A stretch of 64,000 nt of DNA from assembly GCA_014529385.2 (NCBI GenBank), contig CM043969.1:32588446-32652445 (forward strand), written 5' to 3'. The translations under genes and the position numbers were made by a program. The notes under the pieces were generated by a model that ran no database searches, was not told the DNA's origin, and saw nothing but the letters and a program-made list of their open reading frames with translations. Positions 23,514 to 34,480 of the stretch are shown piece after piece. Position 1 is the first letter of the stretch, and the number at the start of each line of letters is the position of its first letter. The DNA comes from Adiantum capillus-veneris (lineage: Eukaryota > Streptophyta > Polypodiopsida > Polypodiales > Pteridaceae).

Positions 23514-25543
23514 ATGAGGATATCAGAACAAAGGTTTAAATCTATGGAGAAACAAGAGCAACAGGGGGTTCGGTTTGATCCAGTCACAATGCAAATGTTT
23601 CGAGCTTTTGCAATGTTTATGTAGCAACAACAAGTTGCAGAAAGGAGGGATCTTTCCTCAACCAAAGTGCTTCAATTTGTGGTGAAGAAAATGGATAAAT
23701 TTTTAAAGTTAAAGATGCAACAAAGTATCTTTGTGGATATGTAAAGGAGATGGAGCTTCATCGAGTGCCCGAAGCAGAGATGGTGCAAAGTTTTGAGCTT
23801 GCTGTGATTCCCGAGATCAGAGAGCATGTAAGGGGAATTAAGCATGGGGCAACTTGGGAAGCATTCAAATTAGCCTTTAATAAAGAGTATTTCATGGAGG
23901 ACTCTGCAAGGGTAACAAAGAGGACTCTTCTAGAGTGTGTAGTTCGGCCAAAAGAGGGGTTCTTGCCTACCGAACTGCTAAGGGAATTCAAACGCTATTA
24001 TGATCAACTTTCAAGGATTGAAAAGGCTATTCTAAACTCGGAGAAGACAAATATCTTTTTGTAGGCCGCAGGGAAAGAGATTCAAGAGAAGCTAGAGCTA
24101 CTACTCGAGGATAAGGATGTGGAAGAGGGTTTGAAGACCAATTGGAATGAGGTCGAAGACGTCATTTCACTGCTAGCTAAGCAACAACGACAAAGAGACA
24201 AGATGATAGTCAACCCTACTCAAGCCCCAAGTGTTCGTGAGAGTCCTATAAAGCCTGTGATTGTGGTTCCAAAGAGTGACAAGTCTATTCTAGATGATAT
24301 TGTAAAGGGAATGCAAGAGCTCAAGTTAAAGCTTACAGGGCTAGAAGAAAAGGGGGAACCATCTGGTCAATCTACAGGGAAATGACCTCAAACTAGAGAA
24401 GGCTTTGTCAATAGATGCATATGGTGTGATCGCTGACCATGGAAGGAGGGATTGTGAAAGTTTTAAGGACGCTTTGACAAAGGAGCTCATTTTCTTTAAA
24501 GATGGAAAATTTCACTTAAGTGAAAGAGGTAAGCTCTTGGGGACAATCTTTGGAAAAGGTGGGATAAAGAAGCTAGTTGAGGACATGGCTATTAGTCATG
24601 CCATCTCAATGGTTGAGGCAGCCGCCTATGGGTTGAAGGTGAATCCTATTAAGAAAAAGGGATGAGTCAAGGTTAGAGAAGAGGAATCTAATGGTATTGG
24701 AGAGCTATGGCCATGCATTATAGAATTTGCTATGAAGGGTAAAATGACTACAAAGGTTTTACATGAAGCTAGAGACTACATTTGGCTAGAAACAAGTTGT
24801 AATGACCTTGTGGACTCTTTGTCAGTGCATGCATACATTGCCAAATGTCAAGCAAATGAGGACATTGTTGAAGAGAAATGTAGGCATGAGAATGGGGATG
24901 AAGGGCCTTCAAGTGGAGGTAGAAATGACACAATGCCTCCTAGATCACCTTCCCCACAATAGATGCCTGTCCCCGAAGTGCCTATGCAAGAAGCCTCTAA
25001 AGAAAAGAAGAAGGATGCAACAAAATGCAAAGCAAAGGGTCTAGCCTACAAACTCCAATCAAATATAGAGGAAGCAACGGATCTCAAAAAGGTTTTTGAA
25101 GATAGGATTCTAAACAGTAAGGTGGAATTTACCTTGGGTGAAGTCCTTGGTATAGCAAAGTGGGAATTCCACGAAGAAATAATTGATATCATAAAGAGGA
25201 AGCTGTAGTCTCTTACTAAATCTATCCATGTACAGGGTGAAGAAGAGACTTTAAATGCATAGGGTGTATAGGCCTATGGCGAGAAAGGTGAAGAAACTGT
25301 TGTTGGATGCTACAAGTCTAGGGGAGGAGTAAAACACGTTCGCTTCTTGGATGATGAAGATGAAGTTGAGACCACTCACAAGAGTTACTACTTAAAGAGT
25401 CACTGGGCAAGATCAACTACTGAGACCATGGTAAAAGTGCGAGACTTCGAAGAGCCGTACATTGCATTGATAGATCATGGGGTAGAAATTAACCTCATGT
25501 CAAAGAGTCTTATAAATCATGGATGGATGATTCGTGACTATAA
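23514..25543 (+). pseudogene. Gypsy-type gag-protease with D-H-G active site
   Basis: The ATG at 23514 opens the gene; a stop and a frameshift intervene before the 23750-24064 block. Capsid motifs include EMVQSFELAVIPEIREHV, RVTKRTLLECVVRPKE and ELLREFKRYYDQL. A coiled region and a nucleocapsid remnant (CIWCD) with DHGRRDCESFKDAL in another frame follow near 24400-24460, then FGKGGIKKLVEDMAISHA. Further on are FTLGEVLGIAKWEFHEEIID (about 25120) and the protease segment SHWARSTTETMVKV...ALIDHGVEINLMSKSLI (about 25395-25515), with D-H-G at 25473 where most retropepsins have D-[ST]-G. Stops at 24383, 24663, 24960 and 25206 make it a pseudogene. No reverse transcriptase follows before the right repeat. 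Confidence 0.8.
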
Positions 25544-25995
25544 TGAGCTCATTTGGGCATATGAGCAAGGAGATACAACCATTCCTTTACAGGGTGCTAG
25601 TGTAGTCCCATGCTGCTTCCACTACATGGTTAAGGCTGTGAGGCCTTCAATTAGGGTTTCCCCTCCTCACCTAACTACTTGGCTTCTCCAATGAATAACT
25701 GAAGCTTCCATGAAATGACCACCACAAATAATTCAAGTGTATATTTAGGGTTTTTAACAGGTTGAATGAGCACTGCATCTGTGAAAATGGGAGCGAGGCT
25801 ACATCTAATCATCACACACACAAGAGTTTTGAGTTAATCTTGGTTCTTTTTCAAAGTGGAGCTTTCATGGATGGAGTTTTGTTATTTTTTAGTGTGTTTT
25901 TGGCTCCAAATCGTCTACGCCTTGCTTGATTTTTCTACAAATCCTCACAGTAAGAGGCCTGGCTCTTTCCTAGTCGCATTGCGCACTTCTTGACA
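25544..25995 (+). repeat. 3' direct repeat (probable LTR)
   Basis: Begins TGAGCTCATTTGGGCATATG and ends GCACTTCTTGACA. Homologous to 23091-23459 but with an extra block around 25755-25835. The protease frame runs about 50 codons into it. No clear polypurine tract precedes it, which is unusual for a genuine 3' LTR. Confidence 0.65.
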
Positions 25996-26029
25996 ACGTC
26001 CAACATTCTACATAAGTGGTAGTGAGGTA

Positions 26030-26330
26030 ACATCTTCAAATATTACTTTGTGATATTCAATATCTTTCATTGGCTATCTATGCATCTTAGACTCGTTGAA
26101 TATCACCTATGAGCTACATATAACTGGCTTTTGACATTGGTAAGAAGTTATGAAAGACACTAAAGACTTCAGCCTTGTGCTTCAAGAGATAAACCCACAC
26201 CTTCCTAGTAGATTCATCTATGAATGTTAGGAAGTATAGTGCCCCCTAGAGACTTTACATGCATAGGTCTACATAAGTTGCTATTAACAAGATCTAAAGG
26301 ACTTTGTAACTCCTTGTCCAAAGGCGCTGA
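26030..26330 (-). pseudogene. Copia integrase core fragment
   Basis: Minus strand, several frames: LDLVNSNLCRPMHVKSLGG matches the LxLVHSDLCGPMxxxSLGG opening of the Copia integrase core. A frame-shifted match to the FIDDxTRKxWVYLLKxKxEVFxxFxxF stretch follows. The first catalytic Asp (D in SDxCGPM) is Asn here. Both neighbours belong to other elements, so this is an isolated fragment. Confidence 0.7.
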
Positions 26331-26439
26331 GGTCAACCTAGTCTATTTTCCATAAATAAAATACTCACATAAAGAAAGATTAATGTAACACATGGATATA
26401 GCCAGAACACTGCAATACAAAGATCCTCAAGTGGATTTA

Positions 26440-27230
26440 CACTCAACCTGATCTCAATAGCACCAATGCGATGGATGGAGTTATTATCTGAATATGAGTT
26501 TGGGATTGAATATAAACCTGGAACAAAGAATAGAGAAGCCGATACTTTAAGTAGAAAGAGTATTGTAGTGGCTATTACAACCACTATTACCTCTTTAATT
26601 GACCTTGTTTGAGAAGGTATACCTCAAGATCCACATTGCAAAGAAGATTTAGTACCTGATAAACTTGGCTAATTGTACGAAGCAGCAAGAAAGGAAAATT
26701 AAAGGCTTCCATGTTGAAGACAATGATCTATATTTCAACAATCATCTCTATATCCCAAATAACAGTGGGATCAAACTTTTAATACTACAAGAAGCTCAAG
26801 ATATACCTATTTAGGACATCCAAGTAACATTAAAACTTACGCTACTGTAAGAAAAGTTTCTTCTAGCCAGGATTAAAACGCGGTGTATTGAACTATGCTA
26901 TAAGATGTTTTAACATGTGAATGTATTAAATCCAAACAATTTCGACACCATTCATGTGTCGTATACAAATTGGGAATGCATATACATGGATTTCTCTACA
27001 ATACTTTCTACATCTATGGGATACGACTCTATTTTTGTGATTGCTGATATACTTACAAAAATGAATCATTGATTCCGTGTCAAGACAACATTTACAACTA
27101 AGATTATAGCTCAAATTTTCATGAAAGTGTCTTCATGTATAACAACTTACCTCACTGTATAATCTCAGATTGCGATGCAAAGTTCACTTCAAATTTTTTG
27201 TGAGGTCCCCACACCGTTACCATATCCATT
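26440..27230 (+). pseudogene. Gypsy RNase H end / integrase fragment
   Basis: The plus strand begins with MRWMELLSEYEFGIEYKPG and READTLSRKS, the conserved end of Gypsy RNase H. After a stop, short matches to the integrase zinc domain and then the core follow: YMDFSTILSTSMGYDSIFVI and ADILTKMNHFRVKTTFT (first catalytic Asp visible), then ISDCDAKFTSNF in a shifted frame (second Asp region). The glutamate region is missing because homology stops at about 27200. Many stops; non-functional. Confidence 0.75.
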
Positions 27231-27529
27231 TGGCAATTGGAGGGAGCCTTGATAGGCCGCTAAGCCTTAACCATTAAGAAAAAACATCGTCAAGATGAAT
27301 TTAAAATCCAATAAACAAAATATTATCATAAAGTAGCTCAAGTTTGAACCATTAGAGAGGTTTCCTAACCTTGTGTCACAGGGAAGGCATGAGAATATAA
27401 ATGTTCCTAAATCTCATCTTCCAAAAGAGAGAAACTCAAATTCCTTTTTCCCCATAGCTTTGAGAGGCACTAACATTTGAGACCTTCTCAACTCTTGTTG
27501 AAATGGGGTTCTAATATCGCTTTTCCTAA
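27231..27529. other. No recognisable gene
   Basis: Junction DNA between the Gypsy fragment and the LTR of the minus-strand remnant. Confidence 0.4.
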
Positions 27530-27918
27530 TAATATTGTTCTGGTGCAAGAGGGTGAAAGAAGACTAACATAGGTCTAACAAAACAAACACCTAGGTAAAC
27601 ATATTTGAATAAATATCAAAATAATTATAAACATCCCTATATTTAAGCCCTATATACAATGAAGTATTCACACCAAAATGGGCCATAATATTTTTTATTT
27701 TTTTCTTTTAAATGTTTACTTTTTTGGCTCAAGTAGCTCAATGAATAGCTAAGTGAGGGTTATTTTAGAAGATATTGGGAAAGTCCCCTAACTCACACAC
27801 GCCTATGCATAGTAAAAGGGTAAGGATAGCCACAATGTTTGAGTGATTTTGATAGGGTGAAGTAGCTCGCTATGGAAATTCCAAGTAGCCAAAGAAACTG
27901 CTATCGTTAGGTGTGACA
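27530..27918 (-). repeat. 5' portion of a Gypsy LTR (minus)
   Basis: On the minus strand the segment from 27918 downwards (TGTCACACCTAACGATAGCAG..., then GTGTGTGAGTTAGGGGACTT, GGCCCATTTTGGTGTGAATA, TTGTATATAGGGC) matches the start of the plus-strand LTR at about 60114-60430. It therefore represents the beginning of the same LTR family. Confidence 0.75.
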
Positions 27919-28240
27919 TAGATAGGAAATTTTTTTGGGCCATTATCCATGCTCTATACATAACCTAATGCTTAAAATAGAACAAAGATATATACGCCCA
28001 AACTAAGATCGTACCTAATGAGAGGTAAAATAAAAGGATTTACCGAATTGTTTATTTTGGCCAACACAAGAGGACCTAAAACTCTACGAATTACACATTG
28101 AAATTGAAACTTAGGACTACCAATTATGTATACCTTTTGCCTTGCAATGGGAATGAAAGGATCATACAAATTCTCGTGATTCATGCAAACTACATGACTA
28201 TTCTAAAGGTTGAACCTACACAAAAACATACACAAGCTCT
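27919..28240 (-). other. Retroelement leader remnant
   Basis: Minus strand, from the primer-binding site downwards: leader sequence matching 62728-62796, a complete first small ORF (28184-27972), then the first bases of a second small ORF (ATGGATAATGGCCCAA, identical to the start at 63016) before an abrupt join to LTR sequence at 27918. The internal domain is thus reduced to about 340 bp. Confidence 0.7.
27972..28184 (-). CDS. Leader small ORF (70 codons)
   Basis: Encodes MNHENLYDPFIPIARQKVYI... and ends FILPLIRYDLSLGVYIFVLF. It is about 75% similar by eye to the 62797-62994 ORF, which has an ATA instead of this ATG and so starts 6 codons later. Position: between primer-binding site and (deleted) gag. 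Although the rest of its element is gone, the frame is open. No known domain. Hydrophobic C-terminus without a clear long membrane helix. Confidence 0.6.
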   Translation of the reverse strand: MNHENLYDPFIPIARQKVYIIGSPKFQFQCVIRRVLGPLVLAKINNSVNPFILPLIRYDLSLGVYIFVLF

Positions 28241-28257
28241 CCTCAGAGGGGGCACCA
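28241..28257 (-). other. Gypsy primer-binding site
   Basis: Minus strand TGGTGCCCCCTCTGAGG, four bases after the LTR end. The same core TGGTGCCCC occurs beside LTR ends at 33927, 43533 (-) and 62710. Confidence 0.75.
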
Positions 28258-28261
28258 AAAT

Positions 28262-28450
28262 TGAGACGGTATGGGGTGGGCAACAAGAGAAGAGACCTCT
28301 AAACACTCATCAAGGCTCCCATGCTGCTCAATAAGGTCTCATATGACTACAAGCACACAAGGCAACAAGAAGCCCATAGACAAACCGAACAAAAGAAAGG
28401 GGCACCACCTAGTTATGGATGCAAACTAGGATGAAAATAGTATGTAGCCA
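28262..28450 (-). repeat. 3' end of a Gypsy LTR (minus)
   Basis: Minus-strand end ...CCATACCGTCTCA, next to the primer-binding site. It matches 62516-62706 (AACTAGGTGGTGCCCC, TTGAGCAGCA, CTTAGAGGCC / GTTTAGAGGTC, TTGTTGCCC). Homology fades beyond about 28450. Confidence 0.7.
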
Positions 28451-29820
28451 AACATCCAAAGAGAGGAATGCAAAATTTTCCACACACAAACACACACTAA
28501 ACAAAATCCTTCACAATCGTAGGGATTTGGAAGAGAGTAAGGTAGAGAGTACAAATCAACTTGAACAACTAGATCCTGGCCTAAAAGATTAGATGCTTCC
28601 AAGCTTAGAAAAGTTAGAGAGACAACACAAGGCTTTCTCTTATTGCCATTATACCATTGTCTTAGGGTTACAGGAGCCCTCTGACCGTATCACCATCTTA
28701 CAATTAGTCCTAGGAAACAATTCAACTAGCCCCTTAAAACCACAAATCATGAAAGGACACAAATAATCTTGAGGACAAGTTCATCTTATACAAGCAATTG
28801 AGCCAGCTTGCCAAGTTGATTTTGAAGAGAAGAGGTGTAGCCATTATAAAAAAATGCACCCCAAACTATCAATCTTATTCATGAGAAGGTGGAGGCTACA
28901 AATGTCATGGAGAGTAGGGCATCACTCAATTCCTCTCAATAGCTTTGTTTTGTAGTTAACAAATGGATTCTAAGGTGACATCTCAGTGCTTTTAGCAATG
29001 GGAACAAGGTTTTGGCCATAGTATTCAACAATATGGCGACACGGTGTGAGGCATATTTTGGATGAGCATAAAGCCAATAGATCATGCCAAAAGGTTTGCT
29101 AACTAGCCTCATGTATATATTGTACATAGTGATTTGAGTCTTGAGAGTGACTATGTAAAACTTCATGTACAAAGGTTTGATTTTTCCGGGCTTGTGTACT
29201 TGTGTTTTGGGTTGTTCGAGTCCCCAAAACATGGTTTTCAATGAGTATTTTCATCCGTACTTTATAGCTATTAAATTGGACTTGTGTATCATGAGATATC
29301 TGCGTCCAAAGTGGGCGGTCCCAATTTAGAGAGTGGCTGCATATGCATGTGACAAAGGAAACTAGTCCAACTTGATAATCTAAAATTAGAAATAGTGAGA
29401 TTTTAAACTTCTAGAGATAGCGGAAGTAATGGGCTCCGAGCCGTGCTTTACGGCATCGCATTTGGTGGCCGGAGCGATGCACCATGTTCCTAGGAAGTTG
29501 GTCCTAAGAAGGGGTCAAGCTTTAAATTTTCTGTGGAGAGAGAAGAAGTTGGAGAAGTGCAAGAGGAGGATGCCATGTGGCACTAGGATTATCCCACATG
29601 AGAAGGGGGAAGGAGGAAATGGGAGGTATAAGAGGAGAATGGGGTGCGGATCAGGAGTGTAACACTTGAGAGGATCTTGGGAGAAGCTTGGCTCTGGGGG
29701 CTTGTTGAATCTTGAGGGAGAAGGGGAACCATTTTGAGTTCTCACTCAGTTGCCCAAGTGCCAAGCCATCTATTTTGGTCCCCCGGACACTAACCCCACC
29801 CCTTCCCTTGGACCAAAAGT
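28451..29820. other. No recognisable gene
   Basis: The 101-codon minus-strand frame (28936-29241) and others show no domain. From 29400 the sequence is more GC- and purine-rich. Confidence 0.4.
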
Positions 29821-29821
29821 C

Positions 29822-30080
29822 ACTAGCTGCCCATTTCTTACCTAAATGAAGCCAACATTGGACCAATTAAATGGAGCCTTGCAAGAGAGACTTGTCATCT
29901 AAGGAGAGAGAATAAATATTTTCAAACAAAAGATCAAAAGAAGCCCATTTTACCAGCTACCCATTTGTTACCCAAATGAAGCCAACATTTGACTAATTAA
30001 ATGGAGCCTTAGAAGAGAGCCTTGTCAGCTAAGGAGAGAGAAGAAATCTTTTCAAACAAAAGATCAAATGAAGCCCATTT
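29822..30080. repeat. 130-bp tandem duplication
   Basis: AAATGAAGCCAACATT begins at 29844 and again at 29974; similarity spans CAGCTACCCATTT...CTTTTCAAACAAAAGATCAAA...AGCCCATTTTA in both units, with modest divergence. Confidence 0.85.
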
Positions 30081-30379
30081 TATAGCTGCAACACCGGCAA
30101 ACTTTCTAGAGAGCTCATTTTTGAGCAAGAGAGAGTACACCCCCAACTTCAAGTGGCCATAAAACTCTCATCTTTTATCTATTTTTAGCCTATGGATTCT
30201 CTGTAGATATCTACTCAAGATGAGATACATCTTTATGTCCTTTTCTTATCCTAATTCCAAGTGTGCTTCATGCTAGAGAATTTCTTCATGAAACTTTACA
30301 GGTGCTTAACAAAGGTGGTTTCGGTGGTGCAATGGTTCTTCTTTCTGACGGTGTGACTCGTGCAAGGCTATAGAGGCAC
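30081..30379. other. Left flank of the composite element; no gene seen
   Basis: Unique sequence leading to the GCACT at 30376-30380 that is repeated at 39425-39429. Confidence 0.5.
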
Positions 30380-30590
30380 TGAGGCATGATTTTCCATGCA
30401 TGGGAACCCCCCCATATTTTTTTCTCTTTTACCAAAAATATTTCCTATTATATAAGTTACTTTTGATTTTTTCTTCCTTTTTTCACAAACGTTTTAGCCT
30501 TTATTAAATAAATAATACTTATGCTAATCAATCACGATGTAGCATAATAAGTAAGCTTTCTTTGTTGATCTCTCTTTTGACCTTAAATAT
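30380..30590 (+). repeat. Truncated left LTR (first 211 bp)
   Basis: TGAGGCATGATTTTCCATGCATGGG...GACCTTAAATAT is collinear with the first 211 bp of the LTRs at 31991 and 37485. It ends abruptly at 30590, where the gag-protease internal sequence GAGGCGACCAAAG begins. Confidence 0.9.
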
Positions 30591-30591
30591 A

Positions 30592-30982
30592 GAGGCGACC
30601 AAAGCCAAAGATAGCTGGCGCTATCTCTGGGAGGAATCTAGATGACATACTACCAGTGATGGATGCTTACATCAAAGGGCAACACATCTCCAATATATAC
30701 ATCGATGGTGGCGCACAAATATGCGTCATGAGTGAAAAAATGATGCACCGTTTGGGTTTAGAGGTGAGTCGGTCGGCACCATGCCGAGCCAAAATGGCAA
30801 ATAATTTAAAAGTTCAATGTGTTGGTGTCATAAATGCAGTTAGGATAAAGGCATTCAACACCAAGGTAGATGTGGACATCTTTGTCATGCCACACAAAGG
30901 GGAGGGCTATCCTATCATTCTAGGGAGGCCTTGGCTTATGGCTATAAGAGCTAAGCAGGACTGGGACACTGGCATAATCTAA
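30592..30982 (+). pseudogene. Gypsy protease, partial internal copy
   Basis: Uninterrupted protease-type frame. Its ATG at 30656 is internal to the original gene. YIDGGAQICVMSEKMM carries D-G-G at the active-site position, and GEGYPIILGRPWLMAI supplies the second conserved strand. A TAA at 30980-30982 closes it. The matching segment at 36103-36492 has lost one A in AAAAAA and is frameshifted. Upstream gag is missing because of the deletion at 30590/30591. Confidence 0.75.
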
Positions 30983-31990
30983 ATGAAAGATTCCAAAAGG
31001 AAGCCAATACTTTATGACATGAAGACAGGTCGGCAATACGACATGGATCTAGAAACCTCTATGGATGAGTTTTCTAGTGGTGACTCTTCAACCACTTTAG
31101 AGGAGGAGTCAAGAGGGAGTGAAGGAAGTGATAGCTCCATTGAGGTAATGGGCGTCACATTCAACCACAACAAGGTGGACCCTTCAAATTTGCAACCACA
31201 TGTGAAAGTGGTGAAGACACTTCAACTACCCCTATGGCACGAGATTGGTGAAAGACTCATGCAGAGAAATGCAATTGAGGTCTACTGGCACTTTAGGTTT
31301 TCCTTTCTAACTGTGAACATAGTGTGTAACATTAATTTGGGAAGCTCTTTAAGTTCGGTTGCGACAAGAGTGGAAGGATTGACATCAACAACCAGTGTAA
31401 TCAATCTAGGACACACCAATCAAGGAAGAATGGTTTTGCATACTAGTGGTAACATGGAGTCCTTTATTCAAAATGTGGTTTGTAGTTTATCTTTTGTACA
31501 TGGTGGGCTCTCTTGTGCAACAGGCATCAACCATGCAATCTATCCATGTGGGCAACAGGTCTCTATTAATTTGGCATGGAGAAGGAAAACAAGCAAGATA
31601 TGAGGATTATGGTCTCTTACTCCCTTTTGGCTATGTGTCTGGACGAGCAAGCCATGCATGGTCCCGCTTTGGAATACTTTCAAGGAATGATCAAGTTCTT
31701 TCCATACCTTCTATCAGTTATGCAAGAGTTAATTCTTGTGCAGCTTGTGGACTCAAGAATCATTATAAGTGTGATCGTCTGAAGAGGACATTATTGCATA
31801 CAATGGATTTACGCTTAGTGTGGGACCCAGGTGGACACCGAAAAGAACTTTGGTGAGCCTCATGCTTCCAAGGGATCCATTATTCCCTACAAGGACCTAC
31901 CAGCCACCAAGAAGAAATCCTACTCTATTTCAACATGCTCAAGAACAGAGCTAGAGGCATGAATACCTCTAGCCTTAGGGGGAGGGCTAA
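30983..31990 (+). other. 3' internal region with unassigned ORF (partial copy)
   Basis: A frame follows the protease stop directly (206 codons, then frameshifted). It starts with lysine/acid-rich sequence (KDSKRKPILYDMKTGRQYDM, then SSGDSSTTLEEES). No pol motif is present. Compared with 36493-37484 it has 16 more bases near 31405. It ends with the purine-rich AGGGGGAGGGCTAA before the LTR. Confidence 0.5.
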
Positions 31991-33924
31991 TGAGGCATGC
32001 TTTTCCATGCATGGGAACCCCCCCATATTTTTTTCTCTTTTACCAAAAATATTTCCTATTATATAAGTTACTTTTGATTTTTTCTTCCCTTTTTCACAAA
32101 CGTTTTAGCCTTTATTAAATAAATAATACTTATGCTAATCAATCACGATGTAGCATAATAAGTAAGCTTTCTTTGTTGATCTCTCTTTTGACCTTAAATA
32201 TTAAATATATATATATTCTAGTATTTTCTAATATATTTTTTTCATGTATATATATTAGTCCACTCTACCAAATATTTTATTCACTAGTTTTCATTTTCAA
32301 ACCTCAACCCCACTTTCAAATTTCAATAATACCTCCATCTAGATGATTGCCAATCTTTTCAACACTCTAGGTCATGTTTTCATACACATGAAGGAGCTTA
32401 CACTTGAAGGTAAGAGAGAAGTCCACTCAAAGGGGACCACCAAAAGACTTTTGTAGCCACAAATAATACATTATTTGGCTGAATTTTTTAAGTAAAGAAG
32501 AACCCCGAATCTGAAGGAGCGTTCAACATGAAAGATGTAGCTCGTGATTTCAACTTTTAGCTCAATTTTTTTCATAATTTTTGGAGTTATGATTTTTGTA
32601 GTGGACCCCAATTTTCTCGTGTAATGGTGACACAGGCCATCCCCACTTTTCTTCCTTCTAGAATGGCTATGGTTCTACAAGTCTTCAAGCATGATTACAA
32701 GAGACAAGGCTCTTTTAATGAGGTCTTGGCTAGTCTAGAGTAATTCTATCACCATTTTTGGAGGATCCATCCTCATCAACAAATATCCACCTTCGACAAC
32801 CTTCCTTATAATTTTCTTACCTCTCTCTTCTCTCCCTAATAAGCTTATGTCTATCCAAAGCTAGACTATTGTAAATATTTCCTATCCTCTACATCCTACC
32901 CATATTCTCTCTTCTTCTCTCTCTATTGACTCTGGTATTTTAAATAATGAGGAGACAAGATGGGAGCCACAGTCACATGCACCCCATTTTCCTAGTCACC
33001 AAAGTGAGACACTCACCTCAAATAGAAATATTGCTAAATCCTTCCCTCCTTCCCTATATAAGGAGGCCATGAGAGCTCACTTGGGGGGAGAGAACACACA
33101 CGTACACACACACACATACACACACACACCTATCCATACACACTCTTGCACTACATGCTTGTAGCATGAACCCTAGTCACATAATCACAACACCATCATC
33201 ATCACCATCACCATGCACAAAAGATGAGCACCACACCTCCACACCACTTGTAATTAAGGGTTGAAGGCACAATTTCAAGAAGAAGAAGGGTGGACACACT
33301 CATGATATTCCTCGCCATCAACTCCCATCTCTCCATTATGCCTCCTACGATCTTGTCCCCTTCTCATTTTCCTGCCATACGCTACCTATTGTATTCATCT
33401 TTTGCAAGCAATCAACACACTCCATCTTGGTGCCATACTTTGTGTCGCTTTGGATACATCTCATTGTGAGTATGGTATATGCTTGTTCCTTGCCTTTTTT
33501 TTCTGCTTATGTAAAGGTGTGCGGATTTGCCACCATACACACACACTCTCTCTCTCCCTCTCATATTTCTATCATCTTGCTACTTCCATCTTGAGGTGTG
33601 CGGATTCACCACCTCTTGTATGATGAGTGAGCATACTCGAAAGTTTCCCCCACCTCATTATCTTCCTTACTAACATGCACGGGTAGCAAGCCCATTCTCA
33701 CTCATTCACCACTTCTCTCACCTTATTCTCTGACCACCCCATTCCACATTTGGGCGTGGATCTTGCAATTGTTTTCCATGGCATGCTTCATTGTGTATAT
33801 GTATGTGTCCTAGCCGCATATCTTGCTAGGTGGTGCCCCTATTGTGTATCCCCCATGATGAAGCCATTGTGCATAGTCTTGATGTAGAGGCCACCAGGTC
33901 TATTTTTTTCACTTCCTCCTCTCA
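31991..33924 (+). repeat. Full LTR (middle)
   Basis: TG...CA ends (TGAGGCATGCTTTTCC ... CTTCCTCCTCTCA), 1934 bp, followed two bases later by a primer-binding site. It contains a TATA box (CTATATAAGG at about 33054), a short (CA)n tract near 33100-33130, and GT/CT-rich sequence after it. It is shared as right LTR of the partial unit and left LTR of the full unit. Confidence 0.9.
33054..33062 (+). promoter_or_regulatory. LTR TATA box
   Basis: CTATATAAGG in the LTR, preceded by pyrimidine-rich TTCCCTCCTTCC. The identical element is at 38548-38557 in the right LTR. Expected transcription start about 30 bp downstream. Confidence 0.65.
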
Positions 33925-33926
33925 TT

Positions 33927-33945
33927 TGGTGCCCCCACGGAGGAG
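33927..33945 (+). other. Gypsy primer-binding site
   Basis: TGGTGCCCCCACGGAGG two bases after the LTR end. The core resembles primer-binding sites of plant Tat/Ogre-type Gypsy elements (TGGCGCCCACCG...); the exact tRNA is not assigned here. Confidence 0.75.
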
Positions 33946-34238
33946 GGATCTTGAAACCCTTCAGTTTAGAAGACTGAAAACCCTAAACTATTGTGAATGG
34001 ATGAATGAGTATGAAGGATTTTCTAATTGGACGACAGAAGAAGAAGAGCTCCAAGCACAACTAGACGAACTCCGGATCTCCATCGAAGCTCGAGTGCCAG
34101 GCGTAAAGGTAATCGATTTGAAGTGGGAGAGTCAACCAACGCGCCAAACCCAGTGGATATACATAGGCCAAGTGCCAAGAAGAAGAAGGAGAAGGTGAAA
34201 ACCATGTCCGCAACCTACAACCAACCAACAACAACAAA

Positions 34239-34463
34239 ATGGAAGGAGCTCTGCACAATAGAGAATCAACACTATTCTACTTTGAGAATCGGGTAACTCA
34301 AGTCACCGAGGTAATTATCATAGTCAGTTTTCAAGTCGCACCTGATGCTGCAGCACAGATAATAGAAGCATTGGCTCACACTCTCACTAGAGAAACTAGG
34401 GATCTACTGATTTTGTTTCAGGAAAGAACACCACCCTCTCCTACAAGCTTGGACAGTGACTAA
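34239..34463 (+). CDS. Leader small ORF 1 (74 codons)
   Basis: First of two consecutive small ORFs between primer-binding site and gag. It encodes FENRVTQVTEVIIIVSFQV...LAHTLTRETRDLLILFQE and a Ser/Pro/Asp tail. Resemblance to the other leader ORFs is weak: a beta-type IIIVS stretch followed by a hydrophobic LLILF. It is included mainly because its position, length and 17-bp gap to the next ORF mirror the pair at 62797-63234. Confidence 0.4.
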   Translation: MEGALHNRESTLFYFENRVTQVTEVIIIVSFQVAPDAAAQIIEALAHTLTRETRDLLILFQERTPPSPTSLDSD

Positions 34464-34480
34464 GCACCTCTAAGCTTCAC

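Noticed and set aside
33927-33945. Naming the tRNA for the TGGTGCCCCC primer-binding sites
   Set aside because: The core is shared by several elements and resembles Tat/Ogre sites, but the tRNA identity needs comparison with the genome's tRNAs.
33830-34198. 122-codon ORF starting before the composite element's primer-binding site
   Set aside because: It starts in the LTR, crosses the primer-binding site, and has no counterpart in the other leaders.
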